Source: DATLAN01 sp035527455 (GTDB taxonomy: Bacteria > Planctomycetota > Planctomycetia > Pirellulales > Thermoguttaceae). From it: a DNA stretch of 28,859 nt. This document shows positions 17,891-27,100 of this stretch, one piece after another. Location of the stretch: assembly GCA_035527455.1 (NCBI GenBank), contig DATLAN010000589.1, forward strand, positions 1 to 28,859, given 5' to 3'. The notes below the pieces were generated by a model. It did not search any database and was not told where the DNA came from. It worked only from the letters and a program-made list of their open reading frames with translations. Within the stretch, counting starts at the first letter, position 1; each line of letters starts with the position of its first letter. The translations under genes and the position numbers were made by a program.

Positions 17891-19285
17891 ATGAAAATGC
17901 GACCCTCCGCGACCAACCGCCGCCTTTCCGCCGCCGCACTGCTGGCCTGTGCCGTCTGGGGAGGTTGCCGTCCCGGCGCGTCCGGCGAGGATCGGCCGCT
18001 GGTCGTGGTGGTCAGCGGGGATACGGCCGGCTACATCGCGCCGTGTCGTTGCGCGTCGAATCAGTCCGGCGGGTTGCCGCGCCGGGCCGCGTACGTCGAG
18101 CAACTCCGAAGCGAAGCGGACGTGATATTGGCCGACGTAGGCGGGGCGGCCGGCGGGACCTCGCCCTACGACCTGGCGAATTTCGAGGCCATTCTCCGCG
18201 GCGAGGTCGCCATGGGCGTCGCGGCCCACAACATCGGCAAGACGGAAGCGACGATGGGTCCCGACGAGCTGCGGCGATTGGCCGCGGACCTCGATGTGCC
18301 GCTGGTCTCGGCCAACGTGCTCGACGGCAATGGAGAACTCGTGGCCGAGCCGTTGCGGATTGTCCGAGCCGCCGGACGCCGCGTGGCACTGGTCGGCGTG
18401 TTGGGCGAGCAGTACGCCACCGACCGACTGACGGTCACCCCGCCCGCCCGAGCGGTGCTCAGCGCGTTGAAAACGGCGGCCGGAGAATACGACGTGCTGA
18501 TCGTGCTGGCCTACCTGAAGGCGGGCGATTTGGAGGAATTGGCCGGCGCGTTGCCCGGTGCCGACGTGATCGTGGGCGGGCCGGACCCCGTCGCGCCGAA
18601 GCCGCTGGGCCCCAGACTGCTGGCCTCGGTCACGAATCAAGGCAAGTTCCTGGCACATTTCGACGCCCCGCCGCCGGGCTCGTCCGACCGCTGGACCGGC
18701 AAGATCGTCGAATTGGACGAAAAGATCGCCGACGATCCCCAACAGGTCGCCAACATCGAGCGGTTTCGCGAAGAGTTGGCCAGACGCGACTTTGCGCCCG
18801 GGGAAACGTCGTTCACCGATCCACTCTGGTCGAGCCTCTCGAAGGGCGAGCAGATCGCCGGCAGCGAGCGTTGCCGGGAGTGTCACGCCGAGGATTGCCG
18901 CCTGTGGGAGGATTCCAGGCACGCACACGCCTGGGAGTCGCTACAGTCGCTACGGGCCGAGGTCGATCCGGAGTGCCAGCGGTGTCACACGACCGGCTAC
19001 GGGTGGCCGGGCGGGTTCGTGTCGGTCGAGCGAACGCCGGCGCCGGTCGACGTGGGCTGCGAGAGTTGTCACGGCCCCTCGCTGGCCCATGCCGACGATC
19101 CGGACTCCCGCGACACGCCCTCCCGATCGATCCGGGCAGAAGCGTATTGCGTCGGCTGTCACAACCACGATCAAAGCCCCCAGTTCGTCTACGACGAGTA
19201 TTGGGCCGAGATCCAGCACGGCGAGCCGGACGCTCCGGGAACGTCGAACGAAGAACGACCAGTAGAGAAGGATGACGTGCGATGA
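17891..19285 (+). CDS. Degenerate 5'-nucleotidase-like domain fused to tetraheme cytochrome c
   Basis: 464 residues. ATG 17891 is my choice; TTG 17873 with GAAGG upstream is an alternative. The N-terminus is a signal sequence, possibly a lipoprotein (LLAC or WGGC). Residues 36-300 follow the UshA/5'-nucleotidase metallophosphoesterase pattern (SGDTAGYIAP, GGLPRRAAYVEQLRSE, LVSANV, DVIVGGPDP), but the expected metal ligands are changed: DxGD reads DVGG, GNHE reads IGKTE, GHxH reads GPDP. A C-x-C motif (C52, C54) lies in PCRCASNQ. The C-terminal part holds four CXXCH heme sites at C328, C362, C390 and C420, with cytochrome c554-like surroundings (WEDSRHAHAW). Likely a periplasmic electron carrier or redox sensor. 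It overlaps the next gene by 4 bp. Confidence 0.87.
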   Translation: MKMRPSATNRRLSAAALLACAVWGGCRPGASGEDRPLVVVVSGDTAGYIAPCRCASNQSGGLPRRAAYVEQLRSEADVILADVGGAAGGTSPYDLANFEAILRGEVAMGVAAHNIGKTEATMGPDELRRLAADLDVPLVSANVLDGNGELVAEPLRIVRAAGRRVALVGVLGEQYATDRLTVTPPARAVLSALKTAAGEYDVLIVLAYLKAGDLEELAGALPGADVIVGGPDPVAPKPLGPRLLASVTNQGKFLAHFDAPPPGSSDRWTGKIVELDEKIADDPQQVANIERFREELARRDFAPGETSFTDPLWSSLSKGEQIAGSERCRECHAEDCRLWEDSRHAHAWESLQSLRAEVDPECQRCHTTGYGWPGGFVSVERTPAPVDVGCESCHGPSLAHADDPDSRDTPSRSIRAEAYCVGCHNHDQSPQFVYDEYWAEIQHGEPDAPGTSNEERPVEKDDVR

Positions 19286-22200
19286 AAGTTATCGGCCTGA
19301 CGCGGCATCGTCGCAGCCAAAGGGGACGGCAGAGTTCGGGGCTGGGGGCTCGGGGCTGGGGGCTCGGGATTCGGGGCTCGGGACTGAGGGCTTGCTTGGG
19401 ATTGGCCCTGTGCCTGTTGTGGGCGGCGCCGGTCCTGTTCGCCCAAGAGGCACCGCCCGTCGAGCCGGCCGTGGAACCACGCGGGCCGCAAGCGCTCCCC
19501 TGGTTGACCGACTTGAAAAGCGGCCATCGCCAGGCACTGGCCGACGGCAGGCCGGTTCTGGTGCGCGTGGGAGCCGAGTGGTGCCTGGTGTGCCGCCGGC
19601 TGGAAGGCGAGATCCAAAAGGCCGACGTGCAGGCGGAACTCGCACGTTGGACGCTGGTGTATTTGGATGCGGACCGTTCGGCGGAGGACCTTCGAGAATT
19701 GAACGTGACGGCAGTTCCCGCCCTGCGGGTGCGCACGCCCGGCGGTCAACTCCTGGAATCGCGCGACGGGGACCTTTCGGCCGAGGAATTGGCGGCCTGG
19801 CTGAAGGAGCACTATGCCGCCGCGGTCGTCGCACCGGACGCCGTACTCCTGGGATCGGGCGAACCGGACGCGGCGACGGTGACTCGGCTGGTCCGACAGT
19901 TCGACCAGCGGGACCCGGTCGTGCGCGAGGCGGCCGTCCGTCGGTTGCTGTCCCATCCGCAAGCCGCGCGAGACGCCGTGGTCGAGGAGTTTCGCGAAGG
20001 CAAGCTCGCCGTTCGGCTGGCGGCATTGGAGTTGCTTCGATCGTGGCAGGCGCCGGTCGACGAACTGGACCCGTGGCGTCCCGAGAGCATCACCGAGCAG
20101 CGCCTCGCCGCCTTGGACGAGTGGCTGAAGACGGATATCGAGGGATGGAAATCGGCTCCCGAAACACTTAGCGACGACCAACTCGAGTCGCTTCGACAGC
20201 AAATCGACCGGATGCTCAAGGGGACGGATGAAGAGGCCGCCGCCGCCCGGGCACGACTGGCCCGATGGGGACCGGCGCTCTTGCCGGAGGTGTATCAGCG
20301 GCTGAAGCAGGCGGCCACCGACGAGGATCGCCAGCGGCTGTTGGCCTTGCGCTACCGGCTGGTGGCCGACGACGCGCTGGTCTTGCGTTGGCCGGGCGGG
20401 CTGGTCCGGCTGGCGGCGACCGATTCGACGCAGCGCCAGGAAGCAGCCGAGGAACTGGCCAAGCTGGCCACGGTGCGAGATCAACAACTGCTGCTGGAAC
20501 TGTTCAGCGATCCCGATCCGCTGGTCCGCGAGATCAGTCTTCGCGGCTTGCAGAACCTCGGCGGCAGCGAGGCCACGGCCGCCTTGGTCCAGTTGCTGGC
20601 CGACCCGGAGCCCAACGTCCGCGCCGCGGTGCTCAAGCAGCTCGAGGGAAACCCCCAGCCGGGCATGGTGCCCAAGATCGCCGAGTACGTCAAGACGGAG
20701 CAGGACCCGGACCTGATCGTCCACGCGATTCGCTTCTTGAGGGCGGCCGGCGGTCCGGCGGCGATCAAGAGCCTGATTCCGCTGTTGAAGCACGAGAGTT
20801 GGCAGGTCCGTGCCGAAGCGGCCGCGGGCGTCGGCGGGATGGACACCTCGTTCGCCACGATCGGCGACTCTCCTTCCGGACTCGGTCCCTTCGACACCGG
20901 CGGCGACGACGACCCATCGGCCAATCTGCATGCCGACGCCATCGCCGCCCTGGTCGAGCTGCTCGACGACCCGGACGCTTTCGTCGTCAGCCGGGCGATC
21001 GAGGGGCTGGCCAATTCCGACATGACGCTTGCCGTCGACCCGCTGATCCGGGCCGCCGAGAAGCACCCCGACCTGACACTGAACATCGTCGAAATGCTCG
21101 CCGGCAACGGCAACTTGCGGGAGGAGGCCCTGCCGCACTTGCGGGCGTTCTGCAAGCACGCCGACCCGATGATCCGGGCCGCGGCCATTCGCGGGTTGAC
21201 CTACGCGGGGGTCGGGGCATTTCAGGACGCATTTCAGGACGAACTCGTGGCCGGACTCGAAGACAACGAGGCGATCGTGCGGATCGCCGCCGCCGGGGCC
21301 GTGTTCCGCCTGCTGCAAGACCACCGGGAGACCGGCCTCGGGCAGATCCAGGAAGAAGCGAACGAGATCCGATGGGAATTCGAGCGCGGCGGCGTGCGAC
21401 TCCAGCCGCAAGAGAGTCTGGCCACCAGGCTCGTGCGGGCGCTGGCGGGATCGGCAGAACCCGAAGACGCGGAGGCTGCAAACGAGCCGACCGTCGAAGA
21501 GAAGGCCCCCGAGGTCGAGGATGCGCCGGCCGAGGATGACGACGCGCCGGCGAAGAATGACGACGAGCCGGCCGAGGAGGAATCCTTCCCGGAGACCCCT
21601 GCGGACCGATGGTTGAAGGAATACCACGCAGGCAGCCACCGGCCGGCGTGGGCGGAGAAGACGGTCGCGCCGCTGGAGAAGATGCTCCGGGCCGAAGACG
21701 CCGAAGAGCGGATGACGGCGGCCGTGACGCTGGTGGCGTTGGCCAGGGCCGACGTGGGGCTGCCGGTGTTGCGCGAAGTGGTCGGTTCCCAGCCCGACCT
21801 TCTCGCCAACGCGACGCAGGTCTTCCCCTGGCTGGTTTGGGAAGAGCGTTTGAGACTATTCACGTTCTTGCGCAGCCACGCCGAACGGTCGGGCAACGAA
21901 AGCACGCTGGTCCAAGCGATGATCGAGGTTCCCGACCGTCGGGCTGCGTCGTTGTTCTGGACCATGCTGGCCGAAGAGAACGTCACGCCGCAAACGGCCT
22001 ATATGCTGGATAGGGGCCTGAGGACTGCATATTTGGGCGAGTACTACTACTCGGCCTCCCGAGTGATTGAGGACGTTCGCCGGGAAATGGCCGCCGCCGC
22101 GAAGGCCCGAGCGACCAGCGGCGGAGAATTGCAGCGGCTGACGGCGCTGTCGTTGTTGGCCACCGCCGCACCCGACGAGGCCGCCGAAGTGGCGGGGCGG

Positions 22201-22827
22201 CTTGCCGACGACGCGCAACTGGGCGACCAGTTGCGCCACGACGCGTTTCGCGTGATGTTGCTCACGCAGCAGAAAGGTCAGGCGATTGCCACGGCGATTG
22301 CTACCCTTTCGGGCGAGGACGCACAACGACGGCAATTCGCACTGATTTACTTGACCGGTGACGCCAACCAGTTGGGGAACTTCCGCAGCGCGTTCTATTT
22401 GAACATCGACGTCCCCTGGTATACTCCCGACAGAAACACCGGGGAGTTCATCCTTCCCGAACCGCCTCCGGGGCTCGAGGCGGCACACGTCCGGCCGTTG
22501 ATCGACGATCCCGACCCGCAGATCGCCGCCCGGGCCGGTTACTTGTTGGCCCTGTTCGACGAACCCGAGGGATTGGACGTGCTGTTGCGTTACTGGAACG
22601 GCCAAGGAGGGGAAAACGCGTCGATCTCCGAGCGCCTCGTCTATCGGGCGATCGCCAAGCTGGACGACTCCTCGCAAATCCCCGTGCTGCGGAAGATCTA
22701 CGAGGGATTCGATGAGTACGAAGTCTCCGAGTTCTACTGGACCATTCGCATCATGAGCGGCCGGGAGATCCTGCTCTTCCGCGACAAGATCCGCGAGGAC
22801 GTCGGAGGAATGCAGAATCTTCGGTGA
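19282..22827 (+). CDS. Exported thioredoxin-fold plus HEAT-repeat protein
   Basis: 1181 residues. ATG 19282 overlaps the preceding stop as ATGA, implying translational coupling. A signal peptide is present (CLGLALCLLWAAPVLFAQ), but its n-region is lengthened by eight heptamer units (19336-19391) read as Gly/Leu/Arg. Residues about 75-180 form a thioredoxin-like domain with active site C101-LV-C104 in EWCLVCRRLE and a cis-proline in TAVPALRV. HEAT repeats follow to about 730 (for example LLADPEPNVRAAVLKQLEG), then an Asp/Glu/Ala/Pro linker of about 50 residues, then more HEAT-like helices to the end. It may reduce or exchange thiols on an envelope partner; the adjacent cytochrome, whose heme cysteines need reduction, is a candidate. 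The partner assignment is inference. Confidence 0.85.
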   Translation: MKVIGLTRHRRSQRGRQSSGLGARGWGLGIRGSGLRACLGLALCLLWAAPVLFAQEAPPVEPAVEPRGPQALPWLTDLKSGHRQALADGRPVLVRVGAEWCLVCRRLEGEIQKADVQAELARWTLVYLDADRSAEDLRELNVTAVPALRVRTPGGQLLESRDGDLSAEELAAWLKEHYAAAVVAPDAVLLGSGEPDAATVTRLVRQFDQRDPVVREAAVRRLLSHPQAARDAVVEEFREGKLAVRLAALELLRSWQAPVDELDPWRPESITEQRLAALDEWLKTDIEGWKSAPETLSDDQLESLRQQIDRMLKGTDEEAAAARARLARWGPALLPEVYQRLKQAATDEDRQRLLALRYRLVADDALVLRWPGGLVRLAATDSTQRQEAAEELAKLATVRDQQLLLELFSDPDPLVREISLRGLQNLGGSEATAALVQLLADPEPNVRAAVLKQLEGNPQPGMVPKIAEYVKTEQDPDLIVHAIRFLRAAGGPAAIKSLIPLLKHESWQVRAEAAAGVGGMDTSFATIGDSPSGLGPFDTGGDDDPSANLHADAIAALVELLDDPDAFVVSRAIEGLANSDMTLAVDPLIRAAEKHPDLTLNIVEMLAGNGNLREEALPHLRAFCKHADPMIRAAAIRGLTYAGVGAFQDAFQDELVAGLEDNEAIVRIAAAGAVFRLLQDHRETGLGQIQEEANEIRWEFERGGVRLQPQESLATRLVRALAGSAEPEDAEAANEPTVEEKAPEVEDAPAEDDDAPAKNDDEPAEEESFPETPADRWLKEYHAGSHRPAWAEKTVAPLEKMLRAEDAEERMTAAVTLVALARADVGLPVLREVVGSQPDLLANATQVFPWLVWEERLRLFTFLRSHAERSGNESTLVQAMIEVPDRRAASLFWTMLAEENVTPQTAYMLDRGLRTAYLGEYYYSASRVIEDVRREMAAAAKARATSGGELQRLTALSLLATAAPDEAAEVAGRLADDAQLGDQLRHDAFRVMLLTQQKGQAIATAIATLSGEDAQRRQFALIYLTGDANQLGNFRSAFYLNIDVPWYTPDRNTGEFILPEPPPGLEAAHVRPLIDDPDPQIAARAGYLLALFDEPEGLDVLLRYWNGQGGENASISERLVYRAIAKLDDSSQIPVLRKIYEGFDEYEVSEFYWTIRIMSGREILLFRDKIREDVGGMQNLR
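19336..19391 (+). repeat. Heptanucleotide repeat in signal-peptide coding region (TCGGGGC type)
   Basis: Eight consecutive units: TCGGGGC, TGGGGGC, TCGGGGC, TGGGGGC, TCGGGAT, TCGGGGC, TCGGGAC, TGAGGGC. The period is exactly 7 bp. Unlike the other three loci there is no inverted partner. It is read in frame between the basic start and the hydrophobic core of the signal peptide. Confidence 0.9.
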
Positions 22828-22882
22828 TGATGGAGAACAACAAAACGGGCCGTGACATTTCTCGAAAACGGGAGAATCACTC

Positions 22883-23869
22883 ATGCGACTTCACATCTTC
22901 AAGATCCTTTCCGTGGTATGGTTGCTGTTGGCGTCTTCACCCGGGATCGGCCGGGCACAATACGCCGGTCCGGGCGAGGGTGCGTATGACCCGACTTCAG
23001 CGAGGGAGACGATTTCGGCCACCGGCAACGTGACGTTGAAATCACCGCCCACGGCCCTGCGGTTACACGTCGAGCTGTTGGCCAGGGGCGCGACGCTCCA
23101 GGACGCGCTGGACAAGATGAAACTTCGCCGCCAGGCCGTCACGGCTCAGCTCAAAACGTTGGCGGCCGACAAGGCATCGGTCGCGTTCGGTGCCCCCAGC
23201 CTTTCCAACATGCAGACGGAACAGAGGCGACGCTTCGAGGCGATGATCCAAGAGCGGATCATCGCGCGCGGAAGGGAGGTCCCCAAGGGGCTGCAAATCC
23301 CCAAATCGGTCGCGGTGTCGATGTCGCTCAAGGCGGAGTGGCCGCTTCAGGCCGACACGCCCGAAGCGTTGCTGATGGCCGTCGAGTCGTTGCAGGAGAG
23401 GATACGGGCGGCCGATCTGGGAGGAATCCAAGACGCCCAAGCGGCCTCGCCCGAGGAGGCCGAGTTGGAAGAGGAAATGGCCGCCATGATGAGCGACATG
23501 GGCGAGGAGCAGATCCCCATCGGCCAACCCCAGTTCCTTTACGTCGCACGGATCTCCGAAGGGCAGCGCGATCAGGCCATGGCCGAAGCCTTTTCAAAGG
23601 CCAAGGCACAAGCCGCCGTCCTGGCCCGGGCTGCCGGCATCCAGCTTGGGCCCCTGGTCGGGCTTTCCGGGCAAGGCGGCGGGAAGTTCGACTACGGCGA
23701 AGACGCCTACTCCGGCTATGGCTACGCTCGGATGGAATACCTCCAGCGCGTGATGGGCGGTTTCGCGGTGGACGAATCCGGCCGAATCCCCGACGAAGCG
23801 GTGGCAACCACCCCGGAATCCCTTGGGTTCCTGTTCTGGGTCCACGCGTCGTTTCGTATCCAGCCGTGA
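22883..23869 (+). CDS. Exported SIMPL-domain (DUF541-like) protein
   Basis: 328 residues. ATG 22883 follows GGAGAA (22871-22876). A signal peptide (ILSVVWLLLASSPGIGRA) ends before QYAGPG. The SIMPL pattern is visible: ETISATGNVTLKSPPTALRL at the start of the fold and AFSKAKAQAAVLARAAGIQLGPLVGLS near the end. It is longer than a typical SIMPL protein of about 230-250 residues because of an acidic Met/Glu-rich insertion (about 180-210, EEAELEEEMAAMMSDMGEEQ). SIMPL proteins are periplasmic or outer-membrane-facing and of unclear role. It lies 55 bp after the thioredoxin-HEAT gene and is probably the last gene of the run. Confidence 0.8.
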   Translation: MRLHIFKILSVVWLLLASSPGIGRAQYAGPGEGAYDPTSARETISATGNVTLKSPPTALRLHVELLARGATLQDALDKMKLRRQAVTAQLKTLAADKASVAFGAPSLSNMQTEQRRRFEAMIQERIIARGREVPKGLQIPKSVAVSMSLKAEWPLQADTPEALLMAVESLQERIRAADLGGIQDAQAASPEEAELEEEMAAMMSDMGEEQIPIGQPQFLYVARISEGQRDQAMAEAFSKAKAQAAVLARAAGIQLGPLVGLSGQGGGKFDYGEDAYSGYGYARMEYLQRVMGGFAVDESGRIPDEAVATTPESLGFLFWVHASFRIQP

Positions 23870-23898
23870 GACGCTGCGCGGAAACAACTTGTTCGATG

Positions 23899-23971
23899 GG
23901 GTGGCACGCCCTGAGGAAGGGCGTGGTTTGGCGGGTTTTCCACGCCCTTCGTTCCTCAGGGCGTGCCACCC
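23899..23971. repeat. Long imperfect hairpin, REP-like or terminator
   Basis: 23899-23917 pairs exactly with 23953-23971, and 23918-23926 pairs exactly with 23940-23948. One 4-nt bulge (23949-23952) interrupts the stem; the loop is 13 nt. The stem starts GGGTGGCACGCCCTGAGGA. It lies 30 bp after the SIMPL stop codon, so it could end transcription, but no T-run follows. Its GTGGCACGCC/GGCGTGCCAC ends suggest a dispersed repeat. Confidence 0.85.
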
Positions 23972-24039
23972 AGGATAACCCATATAGTACTATTGCACCA
24001 AAGCCTACCACCAAATGGTGCTAAACGGCCGCCCTCGCG

Positions 24040-24067
24040 TTGTGTTTTTTCCGGTTTTGCGCATAAT
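24040..24067 (+). promoter_or_regulatory. Candidate promoter for the exoprotein gene
   Basis: TTGTGT (24040-24045), a 16-nt spacer and CATAAT (24062-24067) lie about 105 bp ahead of ATG 24173. The surroundings are T-rich (GTTTTTTCCGGTTTTG), unlike the neighbouring GC-rich DNA. The rest of the 303-bp gap holds the hairpin above and nothing else recognisable. Confidence 0.4.
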
Positions 24068-24172
24068 GAGGGCAGTCCCTATCCCCGAGTTGCAAAGCGT
24101 TGATCGGGCAAGCTTTGCACTTGAACTCCTCGCGGGGAACTCCTCCTCTGCGAACGCCGAGACAGGGTCGCC

Positions 24173-27100
24173 ATGAAACGCCAAGAGTTCTTCTCTCGCA
24201 GGCCGGGCAAGGCTCGCACGCGGCGCGCCCCTAGAAACCGTTTGGTGTTCGAGCCCCTCGAACCGCGGATCGTGCTGGACGGCTGGCCGATCATCAACGA
24301 GTTCATGGCCGACAACGAGACCGTCCTGGAAGACGAGAACGGCGACTTCCCCGACTGGATCGAGATCTACAATCCTACCGAAGCAGCCATCGATCTGGGC
24401 GGCTGGTATCTGACCGACGATCCCGACGACCTGACCAAGTGGGAGTTTCCCACCTGTATGCTCGATCCGGACGATTACCTGGTGGTCTTCGCCTCGGACA
24501 AGGACCGCGCCGATCCGGGTTCTCCGTTGCACACGAATTTCAAGCTTAGCGCCGGGGGCGAATACCTGGCGCTGGTGAAATCGGACGGCGCGACGGTCGC
24601 CCACCAGTTCGCGCCCGTCTATCCCGCCCAGATGCCCGACGTTTCCTACGGCTACACCCACAGCGGCAAGACGTTCGTCGCCGAAGGGGACGAATTGGCG
24701 TACCTCGTGCCCTCCGCCGGGGACGCCGGTCTGGGAACCGCGTGGACCGAACTGGATTTCGACGATTCCCAGTGGACCGGCAACAGCATGTCCACCCGCA
24801 TCCTCATCACCGAGGTCGGCACCACCACCCCCAGCGACTTCATCGAGATCCAGAACGTTCGCGATGAACCGATCGACACGTCCGGCTGGGTCGTGGCGCT
24901 GAACGACGGAGTGCTTCGGAACGTCAACAACGTGAATGCGATCCTGTGGGAATTGCCCGACTCGATGGCTCCCGGCGAAATCCTTTACCGAAACGATTCG
25001 AACTGGGGGGCCGACATCGTCTGGGCAAGCTCGGGGCCCAACTGGGCCATGATCATCGACGACGAGGGCAACGTCGTCGACTTCATTCCCTGGAAGTACT
25101 CGACCGACGATCTTGCCACGCTGGACGTCACGATCAACGGCTTCCCGATCACCGTCGGCGACGCCTGGTCCGGAACGTCCTTCAACCCGTTGGGAATATC
25201 GAGCGGTTTCTCCTTTCAGCGGCAGGGCTCTTCGGACGGGAACACGGCCGCGGACTGGGCCGTCACGCCGGTCACGATGGGCACGCAGAGCGCCGATTTC
25301 ATCACGCCGTTCGTCCCCGGGATCGTCAACGGCGTCGGGTTCAGCACCGGTTCGCCGAGCTTCCGCGAGGCGATCAGCACCGACGTCGCCGAAGACATGC
25401 TCGGGGTCAACGCCTCGCTGTGGACGCGAGTCCGCTTCGACGTGAGCGACCCCGAGTTGTTCAATGAGTTGACGCTGCGGGTGAAGTACAACGACGCCTT
25501 CGCGGCGTATCTCAACGGGCAGCCGATCGCCGGCCGCAACGCCCCCGCTTCGCCGCAATGGAACTCGACCGCCACGGCCCCACGCGACCTGGCCCAGTCG
25601 TTGGTCTACGAGGAGATCGACGTCACTGCGTTTCTCGGCGCGTTGACGACGGGCACCAACGTGCTGGCCGTCCACGGGCTGAACAACAACCCCAGCGACG
25701 GCGAGTTTCTCCTGGTGTCCCACTTGAGCGGCACCAGCGACGCGGGCTTCTTGTCCTACATGGAAGATCCCACGCCGGGCGGATCCAACCTGGCGGGAAG
25801 CATCGCGTCGGCCCCGGAATTCTCGCAGCCCGGCGGGATCTTTACCGACCCCTTCTCGGTGACGTTGAGGGCCGATTTCGCGCCCGGCTCGACGATCCGC
25901 TATACGCTGGACGGGTCGATCCCGGCGGAAACGTCGGCGGAGTATGCCGGACCGATCTCCATCAACGGCTCCACGCAAGTGCGTGCCCGGGTGTTCCAGG
26001 AAGGAATGGCCCCCAGCCCCGCGGCGACCGAATCGTACATCATGCTGGACGCCGGCCTGCTGAACTTCAGTTCCGCCTTGCCGCTGGTGATCATCGACAC
26101 GTTCGGCAATTCCATCGGCAGCAAGGACGGACAATTGCACTCGGCCTACATGGTGGTACTGGATCGAGGCGAAGACGGCACGACGACCTTGACCACTCCC
26201 ATCCAGGTCGAGACGCGGATCGGCATCCGCACGCGCGGCTCCAGCTCTGCCGGTTGGCCCAAGCACCACTATCGCATCGAGGCGTGGAACGAGACGAGCG
26301 GCCGGATCGAAAGCTGGTCGAATCCCGACGAGCAGGAACTCAACGACAAGGAGATCGCGCCGCTGGGCATGCCCCCGGAGGCCGACTGGATCCTGGGTTC
26401 CTTCTATCAGTTCGACCGGGCGCTGATGCGCAACCCGCTCATTTACGAGTTGAGCAACCAGGTCGGACGCTACGCGGCGCGGACCCAGCACGTGGAAGTC
26501 TTTCTCAACATGGGCGGCTCCCTCTCCTATTCCGACTATTTCGGCGTCTATACCTTGATGGAAGTGATCGAGCGGGACGACAGCCGGGTGGATATCGAAC
26601 CGCTTGATCCCGATGACAACACCCAGCCGGAGGTCTCCGGAGGATACATCTTCAAGGAGGACCGCGACGACACCACCTCGTCCGCCCGTTTCACCGCCGG
26701 CGGGCGGAATTTGGTTTACGTGGACCCGGACATCAAGGAACTCACTTCGCAGCAAAAGACCTATCTTTCCGGTTTCATCAACGCCGCTTACGCGTCATTG
26801 ATCGGCGGCACGGGCTACGTCAATCCCAACTACATCGACGTCGACGCCTGGATCGATCACCACTGGCTCAACCTGCTGACGAAGAACCCCGACGCCTTCC
26901 GCCTCAGCGGCTATCTGTACAAGGACCGCGAAGGGCCAATCGCGGCGGGACCCATTTGGGACTTCGACCGGACCATGGGCTGCGACAATGACACACGCGC
27001 CTTGATTCCGACGGGCTGGAATCCTTCGACGCCGGTGGACGACTTCTGGATGTTCGGCTGGTACAGGTATCTCTTCCAGAACGCCGACTTCGCGCAGCGC

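Noticed and set aside
24005..26755. A 916-codon minus-strand open frame
   Set aside because: It mirrors the LEPR/CotH exoprotein, which has clear domains and motifs; the antisense product shows no recognisable domain.
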